The translations under genes and the position numbers were made by a program. Under the pieces are notes generated by a model. The model did no database searches. It saw only the letters and a list, made by a program, of their open reading frames with translations, and was not told the DNA's origin. From a virus, in the IMG/VR virus record IMGVR_UViG_3300025082_002282, positions 1 to 64,000 of that record: a stretch of 64,000 nt of DNA; one strand, written 5' to 3'. Shown here in pieces: positions 1 to 6,682 of the stretch. The stretch's first letter is position 1; every line of letters starts with the position of its first letter.

Positions 1-387
1 ATGAAACTTATAATGGAAAACTTTAGAAAGTTTATTAATGAAACGGCTGAAATGCCAGCTAAACTATATCATGCAACATATGAACACCTCCTTTCATCAA
101 TTCAGACTGATGGTCTTGGCGGTGATAGAGACATCCAATGGGATGATTCACAACGAGGGGTTGTATATTTGGCTACAGATCCATATGTTGCAGAGTCGTA
201 TGCGGAGACAGCCGAGGCATACGAAGAAAACGAAGATTATGAAATAATTATTTTGGAAATAGATACATCATATTTAGACCAAAGCCTGTTTCAGATAGAT
301 CGCAACGTAATCGGCAATGATGGCGATACCGTGGAATACCACGGCGTTGTACCCCCATCGGCTGTTAAAATTATGGGGTCTTTATAA
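1..387 (+). CDS. Putative packaged ADP-ribosyltransferase-like protein with capsid-targeting N-terminus
   Basis: 128 residues starting at the first base of the window, so its ribosome binding site is not visible. Residues 1-14 (MKLIMENFRKFINE) are the shared tag of this cassette, ending in I-N-E, a T4-type prohead protease site. After the tag comes LYHAT (H24), then SIQTDGL, then GVVYLATDPYVAESYAE (about 53-69), and near the end EYHGVVPPSAVKI. This H...Y...E layout resembles the ADP-ribosyltransferase/KptA/DarT superfamily (possible triad H24, Y56, E112). By analogy with T4 Alt, it could enter the host with the DNA and modify a host target. The tag is seen directly; the fold and triad are inferred from motif spacing only. 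Confidence 0.6.
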   Translation: MKLIMENFRKFINETAEMPAKLYHATYEHLLSSIQTDGLGGDRDIQWDDSQRGVVYLATDPYVAESYAETAEAYEENEDYEIIILEIDTSYLDQSLFQIDRNVIGNDGDTVEYHGVVPPSAVKIMGSL

Positions 388-671
388 TGAAACTGATAAT
401 GGAAAATTGGAGAAGAACCGTTCTAGAGTTTAATACCGAAACGAAATTAGAAGCAGAAAGCGGAAAAGTTGTACTGAAAACACCAGATGGTGAATTTTCG
501 ATGTCGCCAGAGGAGCTTATGAATATGAAGTCACCTGACTGGGATGATAGTGTGATCGAGATCGAGACACCTGATATGGGGGGCCGCTCTGTTGATCTGC
601 CGAAGGAGGTTGTTGCAAAATTCTTAAAAAAGCATGGCCTTGCTGAATTTCATAACTTTAAAACTAATTAA
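387..671 (+). CDS. Small putative internal head protein with capsid-targeting N-terminus
   Basis: 94 residues, starting in a TAATG overlap with the preceding gene, so translation is coupled. It opens with MKLIMENWRRTVLE, the cassette tag, with V-L-E at 12-14 in place of the usual L/I-x-E. The remaining 80 residues are acidic with a short beta-like section (SGKVVLKTPDGEFSM) and a basic C-terminal helix (EVVAKFLKKHGLAEF). I recognise no family. Size and tag fit an internal protein like T4 IPI-IPIII, but no function can be assigned. Confidence 0.6.
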   Translation: MKLIMENWRRTVLEFNTETKLEAESGKVVLKTPDGEFSMSPEELMNMKSPDWDDSVIEIETPDMGGRSVDLPKEVVAKFLKKHGLAEFHNFKTN

Positions 672-696
672 GGTTCGACTCCCGCCCCCACCACCA
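672..696 (+). other. tRNA 3'-end remnant (T-loop to CCA)
   Basis: This 25-nt stretch follows tRNA 3'-end layout exactly: GG, T-loop TTCGACT (674-680), 5-nt T-stem strand CCCGC (681-685), 7-nt acceptor strand CCCCACC (686-692), discriminator A (693) and CCA (694-696). No matching 5' acceptor strand (GGTGGGG) or anticodon arm lies upstream; that space is the C-terminus of the previous gene. It is therefore a fragment, plausibly a recombination scar or att-like remnant. A chance match is possible but unlikely given four consecutive elements in register. Confidence 0.5.
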
Positions 697-726
697 CCTT
701 TTCTCTTTTTGGAGACTATTTAATAT

Positions 727-1356
727 ATGAAACTCATAATGGAAAATTGGAGAAGCTTTTTAACCGAGGGCATCGCAACAGATCCTCGTATCCAAACAGC
801 CATAGATAATCTTTTCGAAATGAGAAAGTTGGGAATCCACCTACAGCAATTCAATGAGGACGTTACAGTAAAATATATTCACCTCGAAGGAAGGGAGCGG
901 GGATTTATATCTCCGGTTGAAGGATATATTAATATTGAAAAAAGAAAATACTATGCTGGACAATGTTTAGACGGCTGGACAGTAGAAAGGGCATTTGTTG
1001 AAAAAGGTTGGGGTCCGCTATTATACGAGATCGCGATTGAATGGGCATCCAGAAACGGCGGAGGATTAACTCCTGACAGGCAGTCAGTTTCCGATGATGC
1101 AAAAAAGGTTTGGTATAAATATGAATCTAGATCGGACATAATAAAAACACAACTTGATGCCCGTAAGGATGACGGATTAAAACAACTGACACCAGATGAT
1201 CCGTCTGACGATTGCAACCAATATATGTCCGTTCAAGATGTATATCCAGATGATTGGACGACTTCTCCATTATCTAAAATGTACAGCAAAAATAATCTAG
1301 AAGTAATAACACATTTGTTAATATCAAAGAAATTAATATTTAATGATAAGAGGTAA
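727..1356 (+). CDS. Putative packaged GNAT-like acetyltransferase with capsid-targeting N-terminus
   Basis: 209 residues; a GGAG ribosome binding site lies about 12 nt upstream of the ATG. It opens with MKLIMENWRSFLTE, the cassette tag with an L-T-E cleavage-like site. Residues 85-135 read VERAFVEKGWGPLLYE followed by an Ala/Trp-rich helix and GGLTPDRQSVSDDAKKVWYKY. This is the pattern of GNAT acetyltransferases: a K-G-x-G-P acetyl-CoA loop, a helix, then a conserved DRxxVSxxAxxVW segment. The C-terminal 70 residues are charged and unassigned. If packaged, it could acetylate a host component immediately after infection. The GNAT assignment rests on motif reading only. Confidence 0.6.
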   Translation: MKLIMENWRSFLTEGIATDPRIQTAIDNLFEMRKLGIHLQQFNEDVTVKYIHLEGRERGFISPVEGYINIEKRKYYAGQCLDGWTVERAFVEKGWGPLLYEIAIEWASRNGGGLTPDRQSVSDDAKKVWYKYESRSDIIKTQLDARKDDGLKQLTPDDPSDDCNQYMSVQDVYPDDWTTSPLSKMYSKNNLEVITHLLISKKLIFNDKR

Positions 1357-1362
1357 TATATT

Positions 1363-2028
1363 ATGAAACTCATAATGGAAAACTGGCGACATCACTTAAA
1401 AGAACAAGGCGATTCTTTTAAATGCCCTCACGGAATGTTCGTTTCTGTAATGCTGCCACCCACTAAGCGTGAAATTGTTATACTGCCAACTAATAACGAA
1501 GGTCCGACTGCTTTTTACAGAAGCACCGGATCCGGAACTGCAGGAAGAAATACAGAAGATATGTGGTTACCTATGGGTGGAGTTGGACAACATAATGGCG
1601 ATCCTTGGATCATAAAACTACCTTCTAGTCACCCACAAGCGAAAGGTTCTAAATTCCCCAAAGAAGAATCAGAGTTTTGGAAAATTGGAAAGGAACTGGC
1701 TCGCTGTTACGAAAGAAACCCGTTCAAGTCCAAGGATTGGACAGGATATCTTACAAAATTTGGACTCCCTTCCTATGAACATGTGGAGGAATACGCAGGT
1801 ATTTTCCGAATTACTTATGGCGCAATGATTGTCAACCACTGGTTGAATAGTAAGGGTGCGCTAAAAACAGATTGGCAGTCTGGAGGGATATACGGGTCTG
1901 TTAACCATCCGGTATCTGGGGTGGAAAAAGGCTCTGGATATACCACTGACCTCGCAGGGTTAACTGTAAGAGATATTCACAGTATGGTATGGAAAAATTC
2001 GCAAGAACAAGGCACACACAACATATGA
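1363..2028 (+). CDS. Putative internal head protein with capsid-targeting N-terminus, unknown function
   Basis: 221 residues, six bases after the previous stop. It opens with MKLIMENWRHHLKE, the cassette tag with L-K-E at 12-14. The rest is rich in Gly, Trp and Pro, with short motifs such as MWLPMGGVGQHNGDPW and a later GGIYGSVNHPVSGVEKGSGYTTD. I recognise no family. Its 3' end overlaps the next start as ATGA (2025-2028). It is likely a globular cargo protein, not a scaffold fragment, because of its size and low coiled-coil content. Function unknown. Confidence 0.6.
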   Translation: MKLIMENWRHHLKEQGDSFKCPHGMFVSVMLPPTKREIVILPTNNEGPTAFYRSTGSGTAGRNTEDMWLPMGGVGQHNGDPWIIKLPSSHPQAKGSKFPKEESEFWKIGKELARCYERNPFKSKDWTGYLTKFGLPSYEHVEEYAGIFRITYGAMIVNHWLNSKGALKTDWQSGGIYGSVNHPVSGVEKGSGYTTDLAGLTVRDIHSMVWKNSQEQGTHNI

Positions 2029-2579
2029 AACTAATAATTGAAAATTGGAGGTCCTTTTTGGAAGAAGCAAGAATCCCCTTGCCAAAACTGACACCACCAG
2101 ACCCTCTCCCCAAACCAATCCCCGGACGTCCAGATATGCCTGGCAGAAAACCGTCACACCAAAGCGACCATCCAGAACAAAGTGGCAAGCCAAAGACAGT
2201 GAAAATAGACGTTGACCCCGAAAACCCAGATATTACAAGGGCACTTGAAATCGCAGATTCTGATTTGCCAGTAAGAAGGTTAAAGGGCGTAGAAGAATTG
2301 CTTGACATATTCAAAGAAGTACCTGAGAATAATCAATTGGCTCTATTTCAAACAGTGGGTTCCGTAATTGAAAAAGTAGAAAGCGACCCCGGAATTATTA
2401 TATCTCCGAGATTACAATCTAAAATAGATGATTTTAAGAGACTGAAAAAAGAAAGAGATGATTTAGAATCTTCTCCAACAGTGGCTCAGTATGCAAATAC
2501 TCTGGACATGACGGAAACAATAGAAAATTTAGAATCAATATTGGAATCAATCTTAGGTGGAAAAGATCTTATAAAATAA
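2025..2579 (+). CDS. Putative internal head protein with capsid-targeting N-terminus and Pro-rich linker
   Basis: 184 residues. I chose the ATG at 2025, which overlaps the preceding stop as ATGA, because it puts the tag MKLIIENWRSFLEE exactly at the N-terminus; a longer in-frame start at 1989 would bury it. After the tag (L-E-E at 12-14) comes a Pro-rich basic linker (about 18-55), then a charged, mostly helical C-terminal half with a coiled-coil-like stretch (SKIDDFKRLKKERDDLE) and LESILESIL near the end. No family recognised. It is the last member of the five-gene cassette. Confidence 0.6.
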   Translation: MKLIIENWRSFLEEARIPLPKLTPPDPLPKPIPGRPDMPGRKPSHQSDHPEQSGKPKTVKIDVDPENPDITRALEIADSDLPVRRLKGVEELLDIFKEVPENNQLALFQTVGSVIEKVESDPGIIISPRLQSKIDDFKRLKKERDDLESSPTVAQYANTLDMTETIENLESILESILGGKDLIK

Positions 2580-2594
2580 ACTACTTATAATTAA

Positions 2595-2608
2595 GAGAGG
2601 GTCCCTCT
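2595..2608 (+). promoter_or_regulatory. Ribosome binding site inside a small hairpin
   Basis: The Shine-Dalgarno for the fibre gene (GAGAGGG, 2595-2601) is part of a perfect inverted repeat: AGAGG (2596-2600), loop GTC, CCTCT (2604-2608), ending directly before the ATG at 2609. Folding would occlude the SD and could lower or time translation. The repeat is seen directly; a regulatory effect is inferred. Confidence 0.35.
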
Positions 2609-4024
2609 ATGTCCAAAAAGAAAGTTCAATTAAGTGATATAAATTGGGGTAATGCACAAACTGGATCTTTAGCCGGTCAAGAAAGTCATTTAGGTCTTAG
2701 CAGAGAAGGGATGATCATATTATCATCTGTGGGCGGATCTAGCATTACTACACCGGCATCCAGCACAGATAATGCAATAGTTAGATTTAGCGGCACTGGT
2801 GGTTCGACTATTCAAGATTCTTCAGCAACGATAAGTGATGCTGGAATACTTTCTGCGTCCGCAATGACAGTAAGTAGTATTACAGTTGGTGCTTTATCTG
2901 GATCTGGTTTGATAAGAGGACACGCCCTTAGCGGTTCAAGTGTAAAGGGGCATCTTGTTTCAGGATCTAGTGCCACGTTTCATGAAGCAATAATAACTAG
3001 ATTAAGCGCAAGTTCTATACACATTGGAACAAATGATGCAGGCGCAGATAGACAAATAACATTTGGAGATACCGGCACCAGCAAAACGGTCATAGGCGTT
3101 GATAACAGCTTAAACGAATTTGTTATTTATCGTAATAAATCGTTAATTCCAAGCTCGCTGCCATCTGCCGGTCCCGACTTCACTATCCAAAGTAGCGAAG
3201 TTAACATAGGTAACGGCAACGCTTTGAGAATCGGTGGTGAAGCTTCAGCAACAGATGGAACAGATAGAATCATCAGTTTCAATCACGCTACCGCACCAAC
3301 TTATATGGGCATAGATGATTCTCAGGATGCTTTTGTAATTTCGATTGGAGGAGCTTTTGCTTCTACAAACGCATTCGAGCTTCACACGTCTGGTGAGATA
3401 CAACTTGGAAAAGGTAAGCTCCAAGTAGATGGCACTGGCGGCGGCTATACCAACGGGACTTATGGTGGGACTAACACACTAGGACTTTTCCATGATGCAA
3501 GTGATGGTAACAACGGCATAATGATAACTAGGGTCGATCACTCAACAAGTGACGGCGATTTGCTGGGAGGCATCGGCTTTGATTCGACGGATTGGAAATC
3601 ACCGAGTAGTATTTTGGAGGCATCAGCATTTATTGCAGCATATGCTGCAGAAGCTCATGGTGCTGAAGACAAGGGCGGTGATTTAGTATTTGGCACTTCG
3701 ATGATTAATGATGACGATGATACTGCTTCTCATGAATGGATGAGAATAACTCACGAAGGAAGGGTTGGAATTGGTGTCTCTGGTTCTTCTGCGGGTACAC
3801 CCGATAATAGGTTACATGTGTCTAGTCCAAATGGAACTGGAAAATCGACTATGAAGCTAGAACAACTAGACCCAGAAGAACCGTTTATTCATTTTTCAGG
3901 CAGTACAGCAAGTGACCAAACAAAGAGTCTTTCGACAGATACGTCCGTTGGAGCGTTGACTGGTCATGTTAGAGTTAGCATTAATGGAACCGATTATTGG
4001 ATTCCTTATTATGCCGCTAATTAA
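2609..4024 (+). CDS. Tail fibre-like / virion appendage protein
   Basis: 471 residues. The sequence is low-complexity Ser/Gly/Thr with fibre-type segments: TPASSTDNAIVRFSGTGG, IQDSSATISDAGILSAS, and repeated LSGSxxxxGHxxSGSS units (about residues 100-125). Later come beta-rich repeats of the form ATDGTDRIISFNHATAPTYMGIDDSQDAFVI, echoing an earlier GADRQITFGDTGTSKTVIGVDNSLNEFVI. The C-terminus (RLHVSSPNG ... VRVSINGTDYWIPYY) is a common phage fibre ending. It lies between the head-cargo cassette and the endolysin, consistent with late expression. The exact attachment point (long fibre, whisker or head fibre) cannot be told. Confidence 0.7.
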   Translation: MSKKKVQLSDINWGNAQTGSLAGQESHLGLSREGMIILSSVGGSSITTPASSTDNAIVRFSGTGGSTIQDSSATISDAGILSASAMTVSSITVGALSGSGLIRGHALSGSSVKGHLVSGSSATFHEAIITRLSASSIHIGTNDAGADRQITFGDTGTSKTVIGVDNSLNEFVIYRNKSLIPSSLPSAGPDFTIQSSEVNIGNGNALRIGGEASATDGTDRIISFNHATAPTYMGIDDSQDAFVISIGGAFASTNAFELHTSGEIQLGKGKLQVDGTGGGYTNGTYGGTNTLGLFHDASDGNNGIMITRVDHSTSDGDLLGGIGFDSTDWKSPSSILEASAFIAAYAAEAHGAEDKGGDLVFGTSMINDDDDTASHEWMRITHEGRVGIGVSGSSAGTPDNRLHVSSPNGTGKSTMKLEQLDPEEPFIHFSGSTASDQTKSLSTDTSVGALTGHVRVSINGTDYWIPYYAAN

Positions 4025-4041
4025 ATTAGGAGAATATAAAA

Positions 4042-4872
4042 ATGAAAGTATGGATTCACGAAAAAGGACACAAAGGGCAGGAAGTTAGAAGAATACAAAA
4101 ATCAATCGGAGGTTTAGTTGTAGACGGCGATTATGGAAAAAAGACAGTACAGGCAGTAAAAGACTATCAGTCTGATAACTCTTTGTCAGTAGATGGCAGA
4201 GTTGGTCCTGAGACTAGAACATCTTTGGGAATAGAAATTTATCCAGGTATTGATGTTAGCCATCACCAAGGTATGATTGATTGGGACACTGTAAAAACAA
4301 CAGGGTTAGCGGATTTCTGTTGGGTAAAAGCGACAGAGGGAAACACTTATCTAGATCCGAAGGCGAAGAGAAACATATCGGAGTGCCGACGAGTGGGTAT
4401 ACCGGTTGGTGCCTATCATTTCGCCCGGCCGGATCTTCATTTGGACCCTTATAAAGAGGTTAAAAATTTTGCCAAACATTGCCCTACAGATGTGGGAGAT
4501 TTAAGACCAGTTTTGGACTTTGAAAGAAACGGAGACCACGATGCCGCGTCTATCCACAATTGGGTAGTTGAGTTTTTAAAAGAAATAGAAAAGGAAACAG
4601 GCATACGTCCAGTGATTTATACTGGAGGGAACATGGTCAAATATGGATTAAATAAGAACACTTCAATTTTAGATACGTATACATTGTGGCACGCTGCTTA
4701 TAGTAGAAAATCTAGAGTAACCGGAATAAAAAAGGATAGATTAGGGTCTTGGAAAGAGTGGAGAGTTTGGCAATGGACAGGGTATGAACAGATTGACGGA
4801 GTATCTGGCGATATTGATAGAAATTGGCTCGTCGGCGGACAATCTGGCTTTGATGAAATTTTAATTAAATAA
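4042..4872 (+). CDS. Endolysin: PG-binding domain plus GH25 muramidase
   Basis: 276 residues, with a GGAG ribosome binding site. Residues 6-63 form a peptidoglycan-binding domain (GQEVRRIQKSIG, VDGDYGKKTVQAVKDYQ, VDGRVGPETRTSL). From about 68 a glycoside hydrolase family 25 lysozyme begins: GIDVSHHQGMIDW (D71), FCWVKATEG (E99), VGAYHFARP, and the catalytic LDFE pair (D159, E161), ending in WQWT and GDIDRNW. It cleaves the MurNAc-GlcNAc bond of host peptidoglycan for lysis. It lacks a signal peptide, so a holin encoded elsewhere would be expected. Size and domain order are normal for a modular endolysin. Confidence 0.9.
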   Translation: MKVWIHEKGHKGQEVRRIQKSIGGLVVDGDYGKKTVQAVKDYQSDNSLSVDGRVGPETRTSLGIEIYPGIDVSHHQGMIDWDTVKTTGLADFCWVKATEGNTYLDPKAKRNISECRRVGIPVGAYHFARPDLHLDPYKEVKNFAKHCPTDVGDLRPVLDFERNGDHDAASIHNWVVEFLKEIEKETGIRPVIYTGGNMVKYGLNKNTSILDTYTLWHAAYSRKSRVTGIKKDRLGSWKEWRVWQWTGYEQIDGVSGDIDRNWLVGGQSGFDEILIK

Positions 4873-4877
4873 AGTTC

Positions 4878-4906
4878 TTGACTTAATTAATTTATGATGG
4901 TATTAT
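4878..4906 (+). promoter_or_regulatory. Consensus sigma70-type promoter
   Basis: TTGACT (4878-4883) and TATTAT (4901-4906) are separated by exactly 17 bases, a near-consensus housekeeping promoter. It sits right after the endolysin stop and 20 bases before the start of a 56-residue gene, in one of the few true intergenic gaps. It would let host RNA polymerase drive the small gene and probably tilS, the tRNA and beyond early in infection. Confidence 0.65.
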
Positions 4907-4925
4907 TACGTTTGAGGTAATAAAA

Positions 4926-5096
4926 ATGTCTAATTACGTAATTACTTTTTATAATAGAGAGAAAAAAGAATGGAGGTCTCAAGACGTTATGAGAATGACT
5001 TTTTCTGAGGCTGTGATGTTTGCAAGCAAGCAAAAAAATAACATGGGATTTGATTGGGAGATTTCTTGTGTGGCGAAAACAAACAAGGATAAATAA
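4926..5096 (+). CDS. Small hypothetical protein (56 aa) behind a strong promoter
   Basis: ATG at 4926 with a GAGG ribosome binding site about 8 bases upstream. The product begins MSNYVITFYNREKKEWRSQD and ends CVAKTNKDK. It is a compact mixed-charge protein with no membrane segment. It is the first gene after the sigma70-like promoter at 4878-4906, so probably an early gene. Tiny early phage proteins often bind host enzymes, but nothing in this sequence identifies a target. Confidence 0.55.
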   Translation: MSNYVITFYNREKKEWRSQDVMRMTFSEAVMFASKQKNNMGFDWEISCVAKTNKDK

Positions 5097-5124
5097 GCTA
5101 ATTTAATGAGCGGAAGTGTTATAA

Positions 5125-5739
5125 ATGATTCGTATTATAGGCAAAATACCTCCAAAAGTGACCGTTGCGTGTTCTGGAGGAGTCGACTCAATGTCGGTAG
5201 TGCGCTTTCTTTTGAATGGGAAAAGAAAGGTGCGGCTTGCTTATTTTAATCACGATACCTCCCACTCAAAAGAATCAGAACACTTTGTTAGAAGCTTTGC
5301 AGCAAAAAATAAACTAATATTAACAGTTGGGAGAGTTAAAGGAATAAAGGAAAGGTCTTCTTCTTTAGAAGAATTCTGGAGAAAAGAAAGATATAATTTT
5401 CTAGACTCATTGAATGAGAGGAATGTTATAACATGCCATCATTTAGATGATGTTGTTGAGACATGGTTGTTTAGTTCTTTTCACGGTAATCCAAAAATGA
5501 TACCATACAAAAGAGGGGACAGGATCTATAGACCATTCCTTATGACTGAAAAGAAGGAAATACTAAATTATGCGGAAAGACAAGATGTTGAGTGGATCGA
5601 AGACCCGTCGAATCGTATGACAAAAAATATAATGAGAAACCACATTAGGCATAATGTCATGCCGGAAGTGTTAAAAGTAAATCCTGGCATAAGAAAGACA
5701 ATTCGTAAAAAATTAATTGAAATTTATAAAGATTATTGA
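5125..5739 (+). CDS. tilS: tRNA(Ile)-lysidine synthase, minimal form
   Basis: 204 residues. The PP-loop ATPase signature SGGVDS is at 17-22, FNHD at 41-44, HHLDD at 105-109, YRPFL and K-E-I at about 135-146, DPSN at 160-163 and RNxIRH at 171-175. These are the TilS family motifs. The enzyme uses ATP and lysine to convert C34 of tRNA-Ile(CAU) to lysidine, changing decoding from AUG to AUA and charging from Met to Ile. The protein is only the catalytic core; bacterial TilS usually has additional C-terminal domains. Its gene ends 16 bases before a tRNA with anticodon CAU, its natural substrate type. Confidence 0.85.
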   Translation: MIRIIGKIPPKVTVACSGGVDSMSVVRFLLNGKRKVRLAYFNHDTSHSKESEHFVRSFAAKNKLILTVGRVKGIKERSSSLEEFWRKERYNFLDSLNERNVITCHHLDDVVETWLFSSFHGNPKMIPYKRGDRIYRPFLMTEKKEILNYAERQDVEWIEDPSNRMTKNIMRNHIRHNVMPEVLKVNPGIRKTIRKKLIEIYKDY

Positions 5740-5755
5740 GTATAATGATAAATAC

Positions 5756-5829
5756 GGGCCTCTAGCTCAATAGGTTAGAGCATCCGGCTCATAACCGGCA
5801 GGTTCTCGGTTCAAGTCCGAGGTGGCCCA
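5756..5829 (+). tRNA. tRNA(CAU), probably tRNA-Ile2 (lysidine-modified)
   Basis: 74 nt: acceptor GGGCCTC, D-stem GCTC/GAGC (5765-5768, 5778-5781), anticodon stem-loop with CTCATAA (5788-5794, anticodon CAT at 5790-5792), T-arm CTCGG-TTCAAGT-CCGAG (5805-5821), acceptor strand GTGGCCC and discriminator A5829; CCA is not encoded. There are a U6-U67 and a 27-43 mismatch. Pairs C4-G69 and C5-G68 are present; these mark tRNA-Ile2 over elongator tRNA-Met for TilS in E. coli. Overall wording also resembles bacterial tRNA-Ile2. With tilS adjacent, Ile2 is favoured over Met. AUA codons are common in this window's genes. Confidence 0.85.
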
Positions 5830-5846
5830 CTAAAATAGGAGAAACG

Positions 5847-6476
5847 ATGAGAAGTTATCAATGGGGTCTAGAAGAAGAAAAGGGAGAAGTCATAAAGAAG
5901 GTTTCTTCGCCGAAGGAAAATAACGACAGCGATGACTTTAATGTTGTCGAATATTCAGGAAATAATATTTTCTTTTATTCTTCTGTCAATCGTCCGAAGA
6001 TATTAAAGTTAAATAAGGCGATAACAAATTTGGGGAATAATTTAGCAACTCGTGCGTTTGTATATCAATCAGAAAAAGCAGATTCTATAAGGCTCCACAT
6101 CAACAGTTATGGTGGTAGTGTTTTTGCTGGATTATCTGCCGTTGATTACATATTGACATCGAAAGTTCCTGTAGAAACGATCATTGAAGGGTGCGCAGCA
6201 AGTGCCGCAACTCTAATAAGTGTCGTAGGCAGTAAAAGATATATGCATCGTAACGCATGTATGCTAGTACATCAGTTGTCCGGACACTTATGGGGCAAGT
6301 TTCAGGATATGCAAGATGACATGCAGAATTCTGAAATGTTAATGAAAAAGATAAAAAATATTTATAGACAATACACTAAGATACCAGAAGAAAAGATGGA
6401 TGAAATTTTAAAACATGATATATGGTGGGATTCAGAACAATGTTTAGAATACGGTCTTATAGACGAGATTATTTAG
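5847..6476 (+). CDS. ClpP-like serine protease (S14)
   Basis: 209 residues, with ribosome binding site AGGAGAAA. After a charged, probably flexible 35-residue N-terminus comes a ClpP fold: LHINSYGGSVFAGLSAVDYI (83-102), the nucleophile motif GCAAS (S119), the histidine in MLVHQLSG (H142), and the third residue in KHDIWWDSEQCLEYGLID (D191). The full S-H-D triad is present. It may be a head maturation protease or a stand-alone ClpP that works with host ATPases, as proposed for cyanophage ClpP genes. The neighbours (tRNA, zinc ribbon) do not decide between these. Length is close to bacterial ClpP. Confidence 0.8.
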   Translation: MRSYQWGLEEEKGEVIKKVSSPKENNDSDDFNVVEYSGNNIFFYSSVNRPKILKLNKAITNLGNNLATRAFVYQSEKADSIRLHINSYGGSVFAGLSAVDYILTSKVPVETIIEGCAASAATLISVVGSKRYMHRNACMLVHQLSGHLWGKFQDMQDDMQNSEMLMKKIKNIYRQYTKIPEEKMDEILKHDIWWDSEQCLEYGLIDEII

Positions 6477-6493
6477 AACGAGGAAAAGCATAA

Positions 6494-6682
6494 ATGCCTA
6501 TTTATAGATATAAGTGTACGAATTGCGAACATGAGTTTGAATCTTTACAGACAATGAAGGAGGAGCCTTTAAGAAAGTGTATTAAGTGTTTACACGACGA
6601 TACTCTGGAGAAATGCATAAGTATTACAAGCTTTCGCTTGTTGGGAAAAGGATGGTTTAAAGATGACTACAATAAAAAATAG
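6494..6682 (+). CDS. FmdB-type zinc-ribbon protein
   Basis: 62 residues, with a GAGGAAAAG ribosome binding site. It starts MPIYRYKCTNCEHEFESLQ and has a second Cys pair KCIKC (about 29-32), giving CxxC...CxxC, the FmdB/CxxC zinc-ribbon family. Small zinc ribbons of this type recur in T4-like marine phages, with unknown role, possibly nucleic-acid or transcription related. A second member lies at 35127. The 3' end overlaps the next gene by 20 bases. Confidence 0.7.
   Translation: MPIYRYKCTNCEHEFESLQTMKEEPLRKCIKCLHDDTLEKCISITSFRLLGKGWFKDDYNKK

Noticed and set aside
672-720. Complete tRNA or tmRNA gene between the second and third cargo genes
   Set aside because: Only the 3' 25 nt match; no upstream acceptor strand GGTGGGG, D-arm or anticodon arm within 100 bases.
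1114-1121. TATAAATA late promoter
   Set aside because: Inside the GNAT-like coding sequence (Trp-Tyr-Lys-Tyr); no start downstream at a useful distance; expected by chance in AT-rich DNA.
5756-5829. Elongator tRNA-Met
   Set aside because: Same anticodon, but C4-G69/C5-G68, the overall similarity to tRNA-Ile2 and the adjacent tilS favour Ile2. Not excluded.
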